Positions 51,142 to 63,944 of a stretch of 64,000 bases of DNA are shown piece by piece. A model generated the notes under the pieces. It was not told where the DNA came from and ran no database searches. It saw nothing but the letters and a program-made list of their open reading frames with translations. Positions within the stretch are counted from its first letter, which is position 1. Each line of letters starts with the position of its first letter. The DNA lies in contig BROG01000300.1 in NCBI GenBank assembly GCA_030159075.1, forward strand, positions 653,001 through 717,000, given 5' to 3'. A program made the translations under genes and the position numbers. This stretch comes from Atrina japonica (taxonomy: Eukaryota > Mollusca > Bivalvia > Pterioida > Pinnidae).

Positions 51142-51568
51142 AAAAATCTCAGATACCAAAGTATAAATCAATAGGATGTCCAGGATATAGATACAAATCC
51201 GGTAAAAATGGACAAACACGGACCTCTGGAAACCAAGAAATGGGATCAGGTGCCATGGAGGAGTAAGCATCCCCTGTCGACCGGTCACAGCCGCCGTGAG
51301 TCCACAGTCAAGTCCAATGAAACACGTGAGGAGTGTATCCTCGTCACAATTGGTACAGACGTCTCAACAACCGCCAACGAAAAGGCAACTCAACATTTCA
51401 CTTAGTGAAACAGAGTAGTCGCAAACAAGACTATTATACCGACCATAAAATTTGCGGAACGTTGACATTAAACGCGGTTTATGATATCCCTGTGTCAATA
51501 ATTTGTCAGTGAGTAGTTTACCTCTGTATATGAAATCTTCATATGTTGTGCACGCCCTGGCATAAATG
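51142..51568 (-). mobile_element. Penelope-like element, young 3' copy
   Basis: From the 3' end (AAATCTCAGATACCAAAGTA) to 'gttgtgcacgccctggcata'. The minus frame reads ARACTTYEDFIYRGKLLTDK then STFRKFYGRYNSLVCDYSVS, ending LFVGGC. It is close to the 39 kb copy. Confidence 0.9.
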
Positions 51569-51569
51569 A

Positions 51570-51885
51570 ACATTTAATGGTGGTCCATTTAGCAACCATG
51601 TCAGTATACTACTTATGTGTAAAATACTGCGATCCGTAAATATAAGATGAATATAGAACATACAAAGAATACTGGGACATAGAGGAATGGGACCAAACCA
51701 ATAGAGGAGTGCGCATGTCTTTCGGCTATGTGAAATATACGGACCCATCCCTTAAACATTGATGTACTTCGATCAAATTAACCGAAATTTCATCTGACAT
51801 GTTTTTACCACTGACAGTTATGACCGGTCGTTTAAAATAATCTAAATTCAACTCATCCGATTTAAGTTTAACGAGGTTCCACTAT
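51570..51885. repeat. Possible MITE relic
   Basis: The right end GTTTAACGAGGTTCCACTAT is the inverted form of the left end of the MITE at 46331 (AACCTCGTTAAA). The left end is not clear. Confidence 0.35.
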
Positions 51886-51891
51886 ATATAT

Positions 51892-52075
51892 TTCAGCTAT
51901 TCTTATTTGAAATTTTCAGATTCACTGTCATTGGTTCAAAGACCCTCAGACTTCACACAGGCATATTCTCGAGCATATTTCTTAACAATTTACAACAATA
52001 ATTTTACATGAAATATTGGAAAGTTAGCCATTTACTTGTTTTAGGTGTGACCTTGACCATATATTTCATGGCTTT
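51892..52075 (+). repeat. Solitary relic of the ~145-bp satellite unit
   Basis: 'cagctattcttatttgaaat' then 'tttcagattcactgtcattg', 'cttcacacaggcatattctc' and GTGTGACCTTGACCATATAT follow the order of the 0.9-6.4 kb unit. It is strongly diverged and single. Confidence 0.5.
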
Positions 52076-52090
52076 AAATAAATATAAATA

Positions 52091-52091
<1 letters not shown>

Positions 52092-52178
<87 letters not shown>
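52092..52178. repeat. (CT)n microsatellite
   Basis: About 87 bases of CT. Confidence 0.95.
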
Positions 52179-52182
<4 letters not shown>

Positions 52183-52199
52183 TAGTATGTTCTCTCTCT

Positions 52200-52894
52200 G
52201 TCTAAGCGTGTAAATAATCTAAGGCTGATGCTCGACTTACTAAAACAGTACTGCATCATAGGCTTTGATCCGACTAAGAACAATCGTCCAAAAACAATAA
52301 TTATAATAGTTATAGTTACAATAGTTATAATAATGCAAATGTGATTTTTAACAAAATGTTTCGAATCACATTTAGGATTTAGAAATTTCAAAATGGTATT
52401 ATGCACTCGTTTAATAAAATATACCAGGCACAAATTAAATGTCAATTAACTTATATATGTTTATGATGATTTAAGCTTATACAACACGATTCCGCTGTTC
52501 TTAAATAATTTCTTCTTTGAATGCAAATAAAAGACCGTGATTTTAAAAGTAATGAATATTGAAATTATTAAAAACTGAAATGGGCTAATGTTCCTTTTAA
52601 TGTTTAAAGTATTTGTTTTTATGACTAAATGTGCTATGCTATAAATCAAATGTCTGTTTACGAAGAAATAATTTACAATATGTTTATTATATTTTTTCAA
52701 TTATAGATCTATATCGTTTGATATTTTACACAATAACAGCTGTTTGCTCGATATACTTCTGACAAAAAATGATCCACCTATCAATAAACATTAAGTTGGG
52801 CTTTATTGGAAAATGTATTTATTGATGATCCATCAAATAGTAGTTACAAGTGCTCCGCACAGTGACTTCTATAAAATGAAGTTTTCCATCATTC
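52200..52894. other. Flanking DNA, nothing recognised
   Basis: No supported feature. Confidence 0.4.
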
Positions 52895-53012
52895 ATTTTT
52901 TTAGAAAATTTATTCAAAATTGGAGCTCAACTGATGAAGTCTAATTGACAGAAACGATCGTCTTGAGCATTATTAAGTTTGGTATTATGTTTATAATATT
53001 TATAATAGTTGT
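52895..53012 (-). repeat. R repeat terminal fragment
   Basis: 'tttagaaaatttattcaaaa', GACAGAAACGATCGTCTTGA near 52950 and 'tttggtattatgtttataat'. Confidence 0.8.
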
Positions 53013-53401
53013 ATTACTCTGTACAGTTTATCTTATTAAATGTAATGTTAAATACGCAGCCACGCACACACACACACACATTTCATTATTCTCTTTAGGT
53101 GAATAATTGAACACATATGAGCTTTGGAAATGTACACAAAGCTGCTAATTAATGTGAAAGGGTATGAAAGGAGAGTTAAAGTGGATGTATTCGTCTTGTC
53201 TCATCTTTATTTGTTAAAAAAGGTATCCAACAATTGATAAATTGCATGAACCAGTGTCCATACTACACATGTACATTATAATATTTTTAATAAAACCAGG
53301 CACTCTCTATATGTAAGGAGGTGACCCTACTTTAGCACCTCCTAGTGTTATTCATTGCCTGGGTACCAAATAAAAACATAAATAAACATTCCTTTCAGCA
53401 T

Positions 53402-53858
53402 ATACATTCTTTTATTTCACAAATGATCGATATGCTAGGGCGTGTACAACATACGATGATATCATATACAGAGGTAAACTACTCACTGACTTGTTGACAC
53501 AGGGATATCGAAAACCGCGTTTTATGTCAATGTTCCGCAAATTTTATGGTCGGTATAATAGTCTTGTTTGCGATTACTCTGTTTCACAAAGTGAAATGTT
53601 GAGTTGCCTTTTCGTTAGCGGTTGTTGAGACGTTTGTACCAATTGTGACGAATATTCACTCCTCACGTGTTTCATTGGACTTGACTGTGGACTCACGGCG
53701 GCTGTGACCGGTCGACAGGGGATGCTTACTCCTCCATGGCACCTGATCCAACCTCTTGGTTTCCAGAGGTCCGTGTTTGTCCATTTTTACCGGATTTGTA
53801 TCTATGTCCTGGACATTCTATTGATTTATACTTTGGTATCTGAGATTTTTTATATATC
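53402..53858 (+). mobile_element. Penelope-like element, 3' copy
   Basis: It starts at 'tattctttta tttcacaaat', runs through ARACTTYDDIIYRGKLLTD-type coding sequence, then 'gagttgccttttcgttagcg' and the full 3' UTR to TATCTGAGATTTTTTATATA. Confidence 0.85.
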
Positions 53859-53946
53859 TTTTCAGATCAATGTTTGGAATGAGACATATTGAAATGTAAA
53901 TTATATAAACAGAGACATTTATTCAAAACTCCTTTAAATGCTTTGA

Positions 53947-54260
53947 AATATAAAAATCATAAATAACAAAGTAGTCATTAGAATGTTCGGCAGACATATG
54001 TAAATATTGGAAAATCACGGACATCTGCAAAGCCATTGGGGTCATCACCCTCTGTTGACCGGTCACACCCACGCGAGTAAATTCACATGAAGCAAGTAAA
54101 TGGATCCTCGGTAGAGACAATTTAACATCACTATTGCAATGGAACTTCGGCATTTAACATGAAACGCTGTAATTGCAAACAAGTTCATTATGACGACCGT
54201 AAATATTTTAAAAAGTTGACATTGAACGCAGTTCCTGATATCTAAAGTAATATTATGATC
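53947..54260 (-). mobile_element. Penelope-like element, old 3' fragment
   Basis: 'ataaaaatcataaataacaa', 'aatcacggacatctgcaaag', GTTGACCGGTCACACCCACG and 'gttgacattgaacgcagttc' follow the family order. It lies tail-to-tail with the copy at 53402-53858, about 90 bases away. Confidence 0.7.
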
Positions 54261-55017
54261 GCTATGGAATAGGATATTTTGCGAATTAACAACATGACGA
54301 GCTATCGTAGATATTCAATCACTACTATATAACTGGATTTTTTCTATAAACATTGACACCGTCTTAAATACATTCTTAATCGCCGTATCCCCATGGTTAT
54401 CATAAATTTCCGTCCTTCAACTGTTTTGCCCGAAATTTTTACTTTCATGTTAAATTCGCCCTCTCACCCATGGACGTAAATTAAAAGGCTGCAAATTTTC
54501 CATTTTAAAATATTTTTATCGCATAGATGAACCCAATGCCAAAAGAATTTGCATATACAGATTGAAAATTAATCCTCTGGATTAATCTGTTTGCAGGTGA
54601 GATAACCGGCGACCTCCCATCCCTAAACAAAAACTCATATTGCAATTTCTCAATATTCCCAATTTCTTGGAGAAGATAATTACTTTTCCGGTTCTCTGTT
54701 ACACTCGACATCTTATATTACGTAATGATTTCTGAAACCCCAAGATACAAAAAGATTTGCATATTGTTTTTCTGACAGAAGTTTGGCACACCGCCAGCAA
54801 CTATGAGGATGTAGATGCGGCTACAAAAAAATAAATAAATAAATAAACAAAAGAATAAAATAAAAAAATTGAAACAAGAAACTACAGGTACAGTTCCCAC
54901 GAAAATAAGATCATAAATCTGACACATATGTATGTAACTGTTGAACAAATGAGTTATATATAAAGTAGCTCGAAATCAGCAATCAATACGTTTTTTGTTT
55001 ATTTCTTGGTATTTGGA
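54261..55017. other. Flanking DNA, nothing recognised
   Basis: A 68-codon minus frame at 54711-54505 (FRDGRSPVISPANRLIQRIN) has an unusually ordinary amino-acid composition for this region but no family I recognise. It holds a short palindrome, GATTAATCCAGAGGATTAAT. Confidence 0.4.
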
Positions 55018-55290
55018 TGTTTGTTTGTTTGTTTATTGTTGTTTAACGTCCCACTCACTCATATGAAGATGTCACCAAATGCCGGTAAAGGACTTCAAAT
55101 GTTGGCCTATGACCGGAACTTACGGCCATTGAGCAGTGGGGGTCATTTAACGTGCAGACAGCTAGCTACTGCGGTACGGAACCTCTATTTTTACTGTCTC
55201 ACCCGTAAGACAGGAAACCAACCTGCCGACGGTTGACTCGAACTCAACACCTCATGAGCAAGAGTCGAGCGGTACCGACTAAGCCAGGCC
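55018..55290 (-). mobile_element. tRNA-derived SINE (family A)
   Basis: Same structure as 43952-44240: tail GTTTATTGTTGTTTAACGTC at the left and a tRNA-like head ending 'ccgactaagccaggcc' at the right. Small internal deletions are present. Confidence 0.85.
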
Positions 55291-55294
55291 TCTT

Positions 55295-56310
55295 AGTAGT
55301 TGGACAATCTGATACATTTATTATCTAATTCATATCTATTATTTAATATCTATTATTTAATTCATAATGAAACATATTATACCCCTAACTTTATAGACTG
55401 GACACATATGGAAACATATGAAAGTCATCTGATGATGTTTCGGGTTATATATTTCATTTAGCGCCAAGGTACAACATATGTATAAAAAGTCGACCATGGA
55501 TATAATGAAATCGCTTTAAATGACCTTTTCTTTACAATGAATAATGTTTTCAAAATATTTTGGTTTTAATGGGTATAAGGTAATTTGGCCAGAGAAGTAA
55601 AATCATTTCAAAATAAGCGGGATTTCGGTGTAACAGGGCTCAATATAAATAGGATCGACTGTGTGTATACATGTACATGAGCAAAATATTTTGATTTAAT
55701 TTTGAAGGCCTACATTACCATAATATTTTACTATGAAATCGGATAGGGTCATAAACACACAGAAATATGCGATACAATTTTAATCAAATAGTTTAAAATA
55801 GTTCCAGGCTAGACAGAAGTACTTGTAATCGAATTCATAAAGTTCAAATGGCGGAATTATGAATTGATATACGTTGGGCTCATTTCCATATATATATTTT
55901 ACTTCCAAAGTGCAAGATATATCCAGAATTATTTTATCGTTTGTAGACTCATTTCTAAGTACATCCAGAGACAGATATGCTATTACCGGGTCAAATTTAT
56001 ATAAATATAAACATTAACTTAATTTTACGACTTGCATGCAAAACCAAACTCGTTTTAACAACCTTGAGAATGCGATTCCCGCCTGTGATAAAGTCAATTA
56101 GAAGTGTTAGTGGCATTTCCTTAGATTGTCGAAGGATAATTTGTTTCATCAGTTATCAAGCGATAATATGGTTACATACTCTCTGTATCAGGGACATGTT
56201 ACAGAAATTATAAGTACACCAGGATGAAATAGCTGGAGATGTTTAGAATATGACGCATTAGTGCGTAGCAGTCTGTAGATTATACTGAATCCCACATTTT
56301 AATACATATT
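55295..56310. other. Flanking DNA, nothing recognised
   Basis: About 1 kb with no supported feature. Confidence 0.4.
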
Positions 56311-56757
56311 TCTGTGGCCGATTGGTTAAAACATCGAGCTTAAAAACATGACGGCTCTCACTTCAAGTCTGTAGAGATTTGAGCATCACTGAAACCTAAG
56401 CTGATTTTTATGAGAAACTTTGCCGGTTTATTTGCGGAAGACAAGCAGTTTCTTCCCAAGTACATTGTAATATATACAAATTTCAGATACCAAAGTATAA
56501 ATCAATAGAATGTCCAGTACATAGATACAAATCCGGTAAAAATGGACAAACACGGACCTCTGGAAACCAAGAGGTGGGATCAGGTGCCATGGAGGAGTAA
56601 GCATCCCCTGTCGACCGGTCACAGCCGCCGTGAGTCCACAGTCAAGTCCAATGAAACACCTGAGGAGTGTAAATGGGTTCTCTGAACCACCATTAAAGCA
56701 TGGAGCCCACAAATAACTGAATAATTGATGAATGTGTCGAAAACACAACATTCAATG
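56311..56757 (+). mobile_element. tRNA-derived SINE (family B) split by a retroelement
   Basis: The left part 56311-56470 has the tRNA-like head (GGCCGATTGGTTAAAACATC) and the body to TTCCCAAGTACATTGTAA. The right part from about 56671 resumes with TGGGTTCTCTGAACCACCAT and ends at 'gaaaacacaacattcaatg'. The uninterrupted order is visible in the copy at 28045-28230 (GGGTACATTGTAACCGGGTT). Confidence 0.75.
56471..56671 (-). mobile_element. Penelope-like 3' fragment inserted in a SINE
   Basis: The 3' end TTTCAGATACCAAAGTATAA is near 56480, and the 5'-truncated edge is GAGGAGTGTA at 56671. TGTAA appears at both junctions, consistent with a short target duplication or microhomology. Confidence 0.85.
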
Positions 56758-56759
56758 TT

Positions 56760-57244
56760 AAACTTTAAGTTAATGATTTGATTTGCATCATTTTGTTTTG
56801 AAGTGAATAACTTTCATTTTTTTCTATATATCACGTGTCCAGAAAAAAAGAAACTAGTTCTACATGTTTGAAAAAAAAATCGGAAATATTATATTATGCC
56901 TTTGTTTCTCTATTGAAGTTTAAAATGTGTTCATATTACCTAATTTAAAAAAAAAAGACGCTTAATCACTCCCATCTTTGTAATATGTCACTTTGGAAAT
57001 CTAACAAAATCAGTTGTGAGATAGGATTGTAATTAGATTGGGGTCAATAATTCTTAAAATGTTAAAATCAAATAGGTTATATCTAAATTAGATTTGTATT
57101 ATTGATATAACTAGTAGGTTGGGCTCAAATCCAGTTATATCTACAATGTAGTTGTATTACTATTATGTAATATCCAGTAGGGTAAAGCAGATCAGCTCCG
57201 TATCCCTACATATCAATTACAGCAATGTTGTAAAATTGAGCAAG
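56760..57244. other. Flanking DNA, nothing recognised
   Basis: AT-rich. It contains repeated 'gttatatctaaatt/gttatatctacaatg' blocks near 57075 and 57135. Confidence 0.4.
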
Positions 57245-57289
57245 TTGATATTACTGTGATTACATATATTGTAATTACAGTAATATCAA
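57245..57289. repeat. Long hairpin
   Basis: The arms TTGATATTACTGTGATTACA and TGTAATTACAGTAATATCAA pair with a single G-T type mismatch around a 5-base loop (TATAT). Confidence 0.85.
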
Positions 57290-57658
57290 TGAAGTTAAAC
57301 ACAGATCAGCAATATTTATACAGCAATTTAATATGATAGCTAGTCATTGGGCAATTGGAATATGACATCATCGCGTTCTGTTGAGATACCCGGATGTTGG
57401 AATTTCCTCATATATCGCTGTTAAAATTGTGAGAGAAACCCTGATGTTCAAATCTCTGAAGAGCTGTGAACACAATGTGTCCTTGGGAAACTGGTGAATC
57501 TTTGGAAGAGTAGGAATGTGTACTTGTTAATTCTCATCCAATCATCGAAAACACGACGGAGAACATAATATGAAATCGAAAACGAGATTGTTGAATAATT
57601 ACAATATTCTTTGTTCATCATGGTTGTTCGTCTCACTCTTGCTACAACGGTAGTATGA
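57290..57658. other. Flanking DNA, nothing recognised
   Basis: No supported feature. Confidence 0.4.
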
Positions 57659-58065
57659 ATATAAAAATCTCAGATACCAAAGTATAAATCAATAGGATGT
57701 CCAGGACATAGATACAAATCTGGTAAAAATGGACAAACACGGACCTCTGGAAACCAAGAGGTGGGATCAGGTGCCATGGAGGAGTAAGCATCCCCTGTCG
57801 ACCGATCACACCCGCCGTGAGTCCACAGTTAACCAATGAAACACGTGAGGAGTGTATCCTCGTCACAATTGGTACAGACGTATGCCAACGAAAAGGCAAC
57901 TCAACATTTCACTTAGTGAAACAGAGTAGTCGGAAACAAGACTATCATACCGACCATAAAATTTTAACGTTGACATTAAACGCGGTTTTCGATATCCCTG
58001 TGTCAATAATTTGTCAGTGAGTAGTTTACCTCTGTATATGAAATATTCATATGTTGTGCACGTAC
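57659..58065 (-). mobile_element. Penelope-like element, young 3' copy with small deletions
   Basis: From AAAAATCTCAGATACCAAAG to 'tattcatatgttgtgcacgt'. Compared with 51142-51568 it lacks about 5 bases near 57830, about 13 near 57880 and about 6 near 57965. Confidence 0.9.
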
Positions 58066-59463
58066 CGAAAACAGTATGGGTTTTACTGATATACTTACTA
58101 GTCTAAATTCTTCTAACAACCCAATTTTAACTACATTCATCGTTTTAGTTTATCACTGGGGGCATACGGAAATAATTTCGAATAGTACACAATATTCAAA
58201 TGAGTGAATATTAATGTCTATATACAAATATGAGCTGAATTGAGAGAATCCAAGCAGCCGGGTATCTCAGTCGATCGAGAAGATGCCTTATTCCAGTAAT
58301 TACCGGATACTTTCCTTGCCATCAAGTAAAAAAAAAACTGGTCAACTCCGTTAAAAATAGCATAGTAATTAGTTTTGTATATTCCCCTTTTCGTACTGAA
58401 AATTATGTGTTGTGTTTAACAAGTCGTAACTTTTATGGAATTTAGTAGGCTAAAGATACGAACTGATTAGATCTTAAGTACTTAAGTAATACATTTATGT
58501 ACATTTCAGGAGAAATTTAATGCACGCTTTCTAAAGAAATTCAGGTCAACCTTTGTGAGAAAGGCGTCAAAGTCTTTTGTCACATTGTTTCGGAAAATAG
58601 GCCACTTTACCTCGGTAAATCAATATGCAGGGATAGACAAAAACGTTTACTAAGATTCAACACTTTGAAACATGATTATATATAACAGTGTCAAGACATT
58701 AAAGTTTGATGAAATAAATACAACACAGTGAAGCGACTTCAAACTCTGCACTTGGAGAAAAGTATATTACTTAAAGCAAGAGTTCAGGTTGTTATTATCC
58801 TGATCAAATCAATATTAAAGTGTAACTAACATTTATGGATTTTATGCTGCAAATGGATATATTTATGAAAATATTAAGAAAAAAGATGAAAATATTGCTA
58901 AACTGTAAACGTCAGAGAAAAGGAAAGTACATATTCAAATTTTGACTTTCAGTTTTTCAATTTTTAAGGGAAGGAATTTGAACCAATTTTGTCTAGATAA
59001 TCACATTGAGAAGTTTTATAAACAAGTAAAGTTAAGCTCGTATGTTGTGTAAATTTAGTAACACATAACCATGCACACAGATCATTGCTTTTGGAGATGC
59101 AGCTGAAATGAATCTCGATGAATGGTATCCCTTTTTGTCAATTTCATTTCTGTTGACTCGAACAAGTTCTTGCAATGTAATTTTCTAAACAATCGACAGA
59201 GAGAAAAAACTGAAGGAAATAATTTCAGCAACCGTAATTTCCAGATATATGTCGAAAGCATCGACCATCACATCTCAAAACGATTTATTGAACCCATGCC
59301 CCCAAATTGATTCGATAAAGAAAACGTACTTTCAATCATCTTCAAAGTGAGATGAAGAACTAACGTGCATGATCCGTATATCGTCTCGTGAACCTTTTTG
59401 GACAACTACTTTAGCCTCTGTAATTATACACTAATTATTGTATATTATCATACGCATATACTC

Positions 59464-59465
<2 letters not shown>
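58066..59465. other. Flanking DNA with a possible tRNA-like scrap
   Basis: About 1.4 kb. GCCGGGTATCTCAGTCGATC near 58258 resembles a tRNA/SINE box A, but no box B or tail follows clearly. Otherwise nothing recognised. Confidence 0.35.

Positions 59466-59556
<91 letters not shown>
59466..59556. repeat. (CT)n microsatellite
   Basis: About 90 bases of CT. Confidence 0.95.
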
Positions 59557-59560
<4 letters not shown>

Positions 59561-59886
59561 CCTGATTACTATATTATCATTTATACGCTAATGAAATGCA
59601 CTACTCAGAGTGCTTCAGATCCTACAAATGTGTTTGTTTTATTTTATAAATGATTTATGTTCGATTGAGTGGATCGAATAAGAACATAAGTTTATTTATC
59701 AGAACACTCGACAATTGCTATGAATCTTTATTTGTTGACAAGTATTGTAATCATTACTGGACAATTGGTGCAGATTTTTTGTTTTGTAATCGTAGGTGTT
59801 TGACGCAAAGCTTGTCAATAATCTAGCTATGCCATGGTTGCACAGTTTTAATTTTGGAGTAATGTCGTCGACAGCATGTGACAGTG

Positions 59887-60135
59887 TTCGATCAACTAGT
59901 GGTAGAGTGCTCCACTCGCAAGCGGGAAGCCCTCGGTTTGATCACCGATACTGGGTCATACCAAAATGGAATGGCCTGTTCCTTCACCAAGAGCTCGACA
60001 TATAAATCAATTGTCTTCCGGGTGAGACCGAGTCACCGAGTCCCGTCACGAAGAAGAGTCCCCATTGTCATAGAGCAGGTCAAAATGTGTGACACTTCAC
60101 TTAAAGCTGATAGTATTGTCAAATAAAACATAAGA
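59887..60135 (+). mobile_element. tRNA-derived SINE (family C), possible copy
   Basis: The head includes AGTGGTAGAGTGCTCCACTC (box A type) and CGGTTTGATCACCGATACTG (box B GGTTTGATC), followed by GGTCATACCAAAATGG. It resembles a tRNA-derived SINE distinct from families A and B. The tail ends 'aaataaaacataagaaatac'. Confidence 0.55.
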
Positions 60136-60184
60136 AATACAATACGCCGAGCAAAAGGCAACAGCTTCTCTGCTATCACATTGA

Positions 60185-60570
60185 AGATTTCATATACAGA
60201 GGTAAACTACTCACTGACAAATTATTGACACAGGGTCCTCCTCGTCCCCGATATCGAAAACCGCGTCACCTCCAACGCCTTAATGTACGTCCGCAAATTT
60301 TATGTCAATGGTAGTCATTGTTTAAACTCTGTTTTTCACTAAGTTATCTGTTGAGTTGCCTTTTCGTTGGCGGTTGTTGAGACGTCTGTACCAATTGTGA
60401 CGAGGATACAGCCGGATTCACCCTCTTCCGTGTTTCATTGGACTTGACTGTGGACTCACGGCAACAGGGGATGCTTCTCTCCTGTGGGCACCTGATCCCA
60501 CCTCTTGGTTTCCAGATTGACCGGATTTGTATCTATTCCTTCCTATTGATTTTACTTTGGTATCATTTTT
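60185..60570 (+). mobile_element. Penelope-like element, scrambled 3' copy
   Basis: 'gaagatttcatatacagagg' to 'ctattgattttactttggta'. Several blocks differ from all other copies by inserted or replaced stretches (e.g. 'gtcctcctcgtccccg' at 60234, 'gccggattcaccctct' at 60411), while the sequence between is nearly consensus. Confidence 0.8.
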
Positions 60571-61788
60571 TAATTGCATAAGATCATTTAAGCAAGACAT
60601 AAGCATATTGTTAAACATTACTTATTCTATGAACAAAAGCAATCATTAAATTGTACAGTGTGTACTGTTATCTCAGGAAGGCACATTTGATTGATAATTT
60701 TTTACTGTAGAATAAAAAAAACTGAAAATCATGTCCAAGCTGTCAACCACAATGTCATTTCCTTTTCAAATCCAGGAATTGTACCAGAATGCCATGCGTA
60801 AGAGGTGCCTTACCAATATACCACTCGGACACAATGTAAAAAGAATAAGGTATATATCTATCGATTCAGCAAATCAATACTGTTTCATGTCTAAATACGG
60901 AAGTAAATCTCATAAATACGTATGAGAACCTATAAAGAAAACATTGCCTCGAAAAAAATATAAAATTTATACATATATATGGTGTGTGTGTGTGCGTGCG
61001 TGCGAGCGTGCGTGCGCGCGCGCTCGTGTGTGTGCGCGTGTTTTAAGATAAAATAGTGATAGTTGTAATATTCGAAGCAGGACAATTAGGAAAGGAGTTT
61101 TTGTAGTACTGAGTAGTGGTGGTAATTGTACGATTAGAATAGGCGTAGTAGGAGTAATGGTAGTTGTATGAGTGGAATGGTGGTCGTGGTATCGTAGTTA
61201 TGTGGATTTTACTAATAGCATCTAAGTTTCAACCCAAGTATTTTCATTTAAGTCAGTTTCATAAATGGACCGTCAACGAAAAATATCTTATTGAAACTAA
61301 AGCCGACAAATGTCGATAAATTGCGCAATAATCTAGATGTAGCTGACATCACGGCTTTTTATTATTTCTAAGCATTATTGATTAGTAGTTTGGAAAAGAT
61401 TGAGTAGTAAAGACTTAAAATTTATAGTATAACCTGAGATTACGTGATTGCGGAAGTCTTATTTTTGTTTTAAATGGGAAATTGTTCAGACAATTAAGGC
61501 GTCAACACATGTTTCTGCCTGCTACAGAAATCGGTGAATTTAAACAGACCGTCACTTGCATGTAATATGAATATACATTAAGCAAGCATTTGTCAGTGAT
61601 TGATGTGATATAGATATACTCAAAACCTATCCGTACCAAAGTAAGTTTACGTGTAGGCCTAAAGCTAGAACTATGCCTAAAATGATTTTCGATAAAGGCC
61701 GTATCTTTTTTCCTACGAATAAACGTACGCTCGTGTCTACCTCTGCTCCAAACTACTACTAATTTCACACCTATATATATATATATAT
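60571..61788. other. Flanking DNA with a (GT)n tract
   Basis: About 1.2 kb. (GT/GC)n at 60981-61042. Open frames at 60731-60925 and 61502-61768 show no recognisable domain. Confidence 0.4.
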
Positions 61789-61953
61789 AGTCGTCGGAAG
61801 CAAATTGAAAGTGGGGGGCTAAACCAACTTAAAACACACACACGCCAGAAGTATCTGGGGGGGGCTAAGCCCCAATTTTCAACACCTATGTCTATCTTTG
61901 CAAAAAAAGCTAAGCCCGCCCTAGCCCCCCCCCCCCCGTTCCGACGCCTATGA
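61789..61953. mobile_element. Short G/C-run palindromic MITE in a (TA)n tract
   Basis: The left end TAGTCGTCGGAAGC and the right end GTTCCGACGCCTA are inverted repeats. Inner blocks GGGGGGCTAA and TTAGCCCC-type (near 61866) and CTAGCCCCCCCC (near 61920) are also complementary, so the element can fold fully. TA repeats flank both sides. Confidence 0.7.
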
Positions 61954-62079
61954 TATATATATATATATACTAAGAGTCTGCAATCTAATATGACTGTAGA
62001 ATAAGCAATTTAACTATGTTGTCCATTACTTAGCTTTTGTGGGTGCACTGACATTCACGGGACATTTACCGGGACACTA

Positions 62080-62430
62080 GCTGTGTATATTAAAAAAATA
62101 ATTCGATTTGTTCTACTTTTGTGCTTGTAATTCAAGTCTATATGCAATAACATATAAGAGTTATTCTCAGACATAAAAACAATCGTATATTCCTGTACTT
62201 TTTTATGAAAATAAGGTTGGCATCAGTGCGGTATGCATATATAAATTATAAAGTTGAATTAATCGATTGAAGGTTGATGATTGCCAAATTGTGTTAATTA
62301 AGCAATTTGCAAAGAAAATATATAGGAAGTTAAGAATTTTTATGGCAGTGTATTTTTTTTTGTCATTGTATATCAATCTTTGAAGTAAAAAATGATTTTC
62401 TTTTGAAAAAAACAATACACCTTTAGGTAA
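62080..62430. repeat. AAGGGGCA-family relic
   Basis: 'ttcgatttgttctacttttg' and 'cattgtatatcaatctttga' match the interior of the family at 17331-17528. The ends are degenerate. Confidence 0.45.
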
Positions 62431-62596
62431 CGGCGAACGTGATCACTACCTTGACGAGCTCATTTCATGTGACGCTCTCTCGGTGTATCACCGATGTCTG
62501 TTTCATTTCGTGGCCCAGCGGGGGTCACAGGTGTTCCGGGGCTTTATTCATCGTGCTGTGGTGCTAAAGTGTTATCGATCGATCGATCGATCGAGA

Positions 62597-63615
<1,019 letters not shown>

Positions 63616-63619
63616 AACG

Positions 63620-63935
63620 TGATAACAATATGAAAACTCGTAACTAAGGTAAACAATAATGGAATACGTAACTGGAGTGTAAAGATTATGACGGTATCGC
63701 AATCAGTAGCTAAGGTGTTCACAATAGCGGGATCCGTTGATTAAGGCTAAACCGATCGAAAGCGGTAAATAAAATGAAACATTATCGAAATCCCTAACAA
63801 ATGTGTTAATACTAGAATCCGTATATCGAGTGTAAATTGTAGTGAAATCGGTACATAGAGTGTTCATAGTAGGGAAATCGGTACACCGAGTGTTAATAGT
63901 GGTGGATTCGGTACATCCACTATTAATAGTATCCA
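63620..63935. repeat. Degenerate ~30-bp minisatellite
   Basis: Units of the form GRAATCGGTACAYMGAGTGT followed by TAATAGT are clearest at 63844-63935 with a 30-bp period. Decayed units reach back to about 63620 ('ggaatacgtaactggagtgt', 'gaatccgtatatcgagtgta'). The Thr/Cys-rich frame on the minus strand comes from the repeat. Confidence 0.75.
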
Positions 63936-63944
63936 TCTACCTGT

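Noticed and set aside
63703..63936. Thr/Cys repeat protein on the minus strand
   Set aside because: The repetition follows the 30-bp minisatellite, and the frame is open only because its period is a multiple of three.
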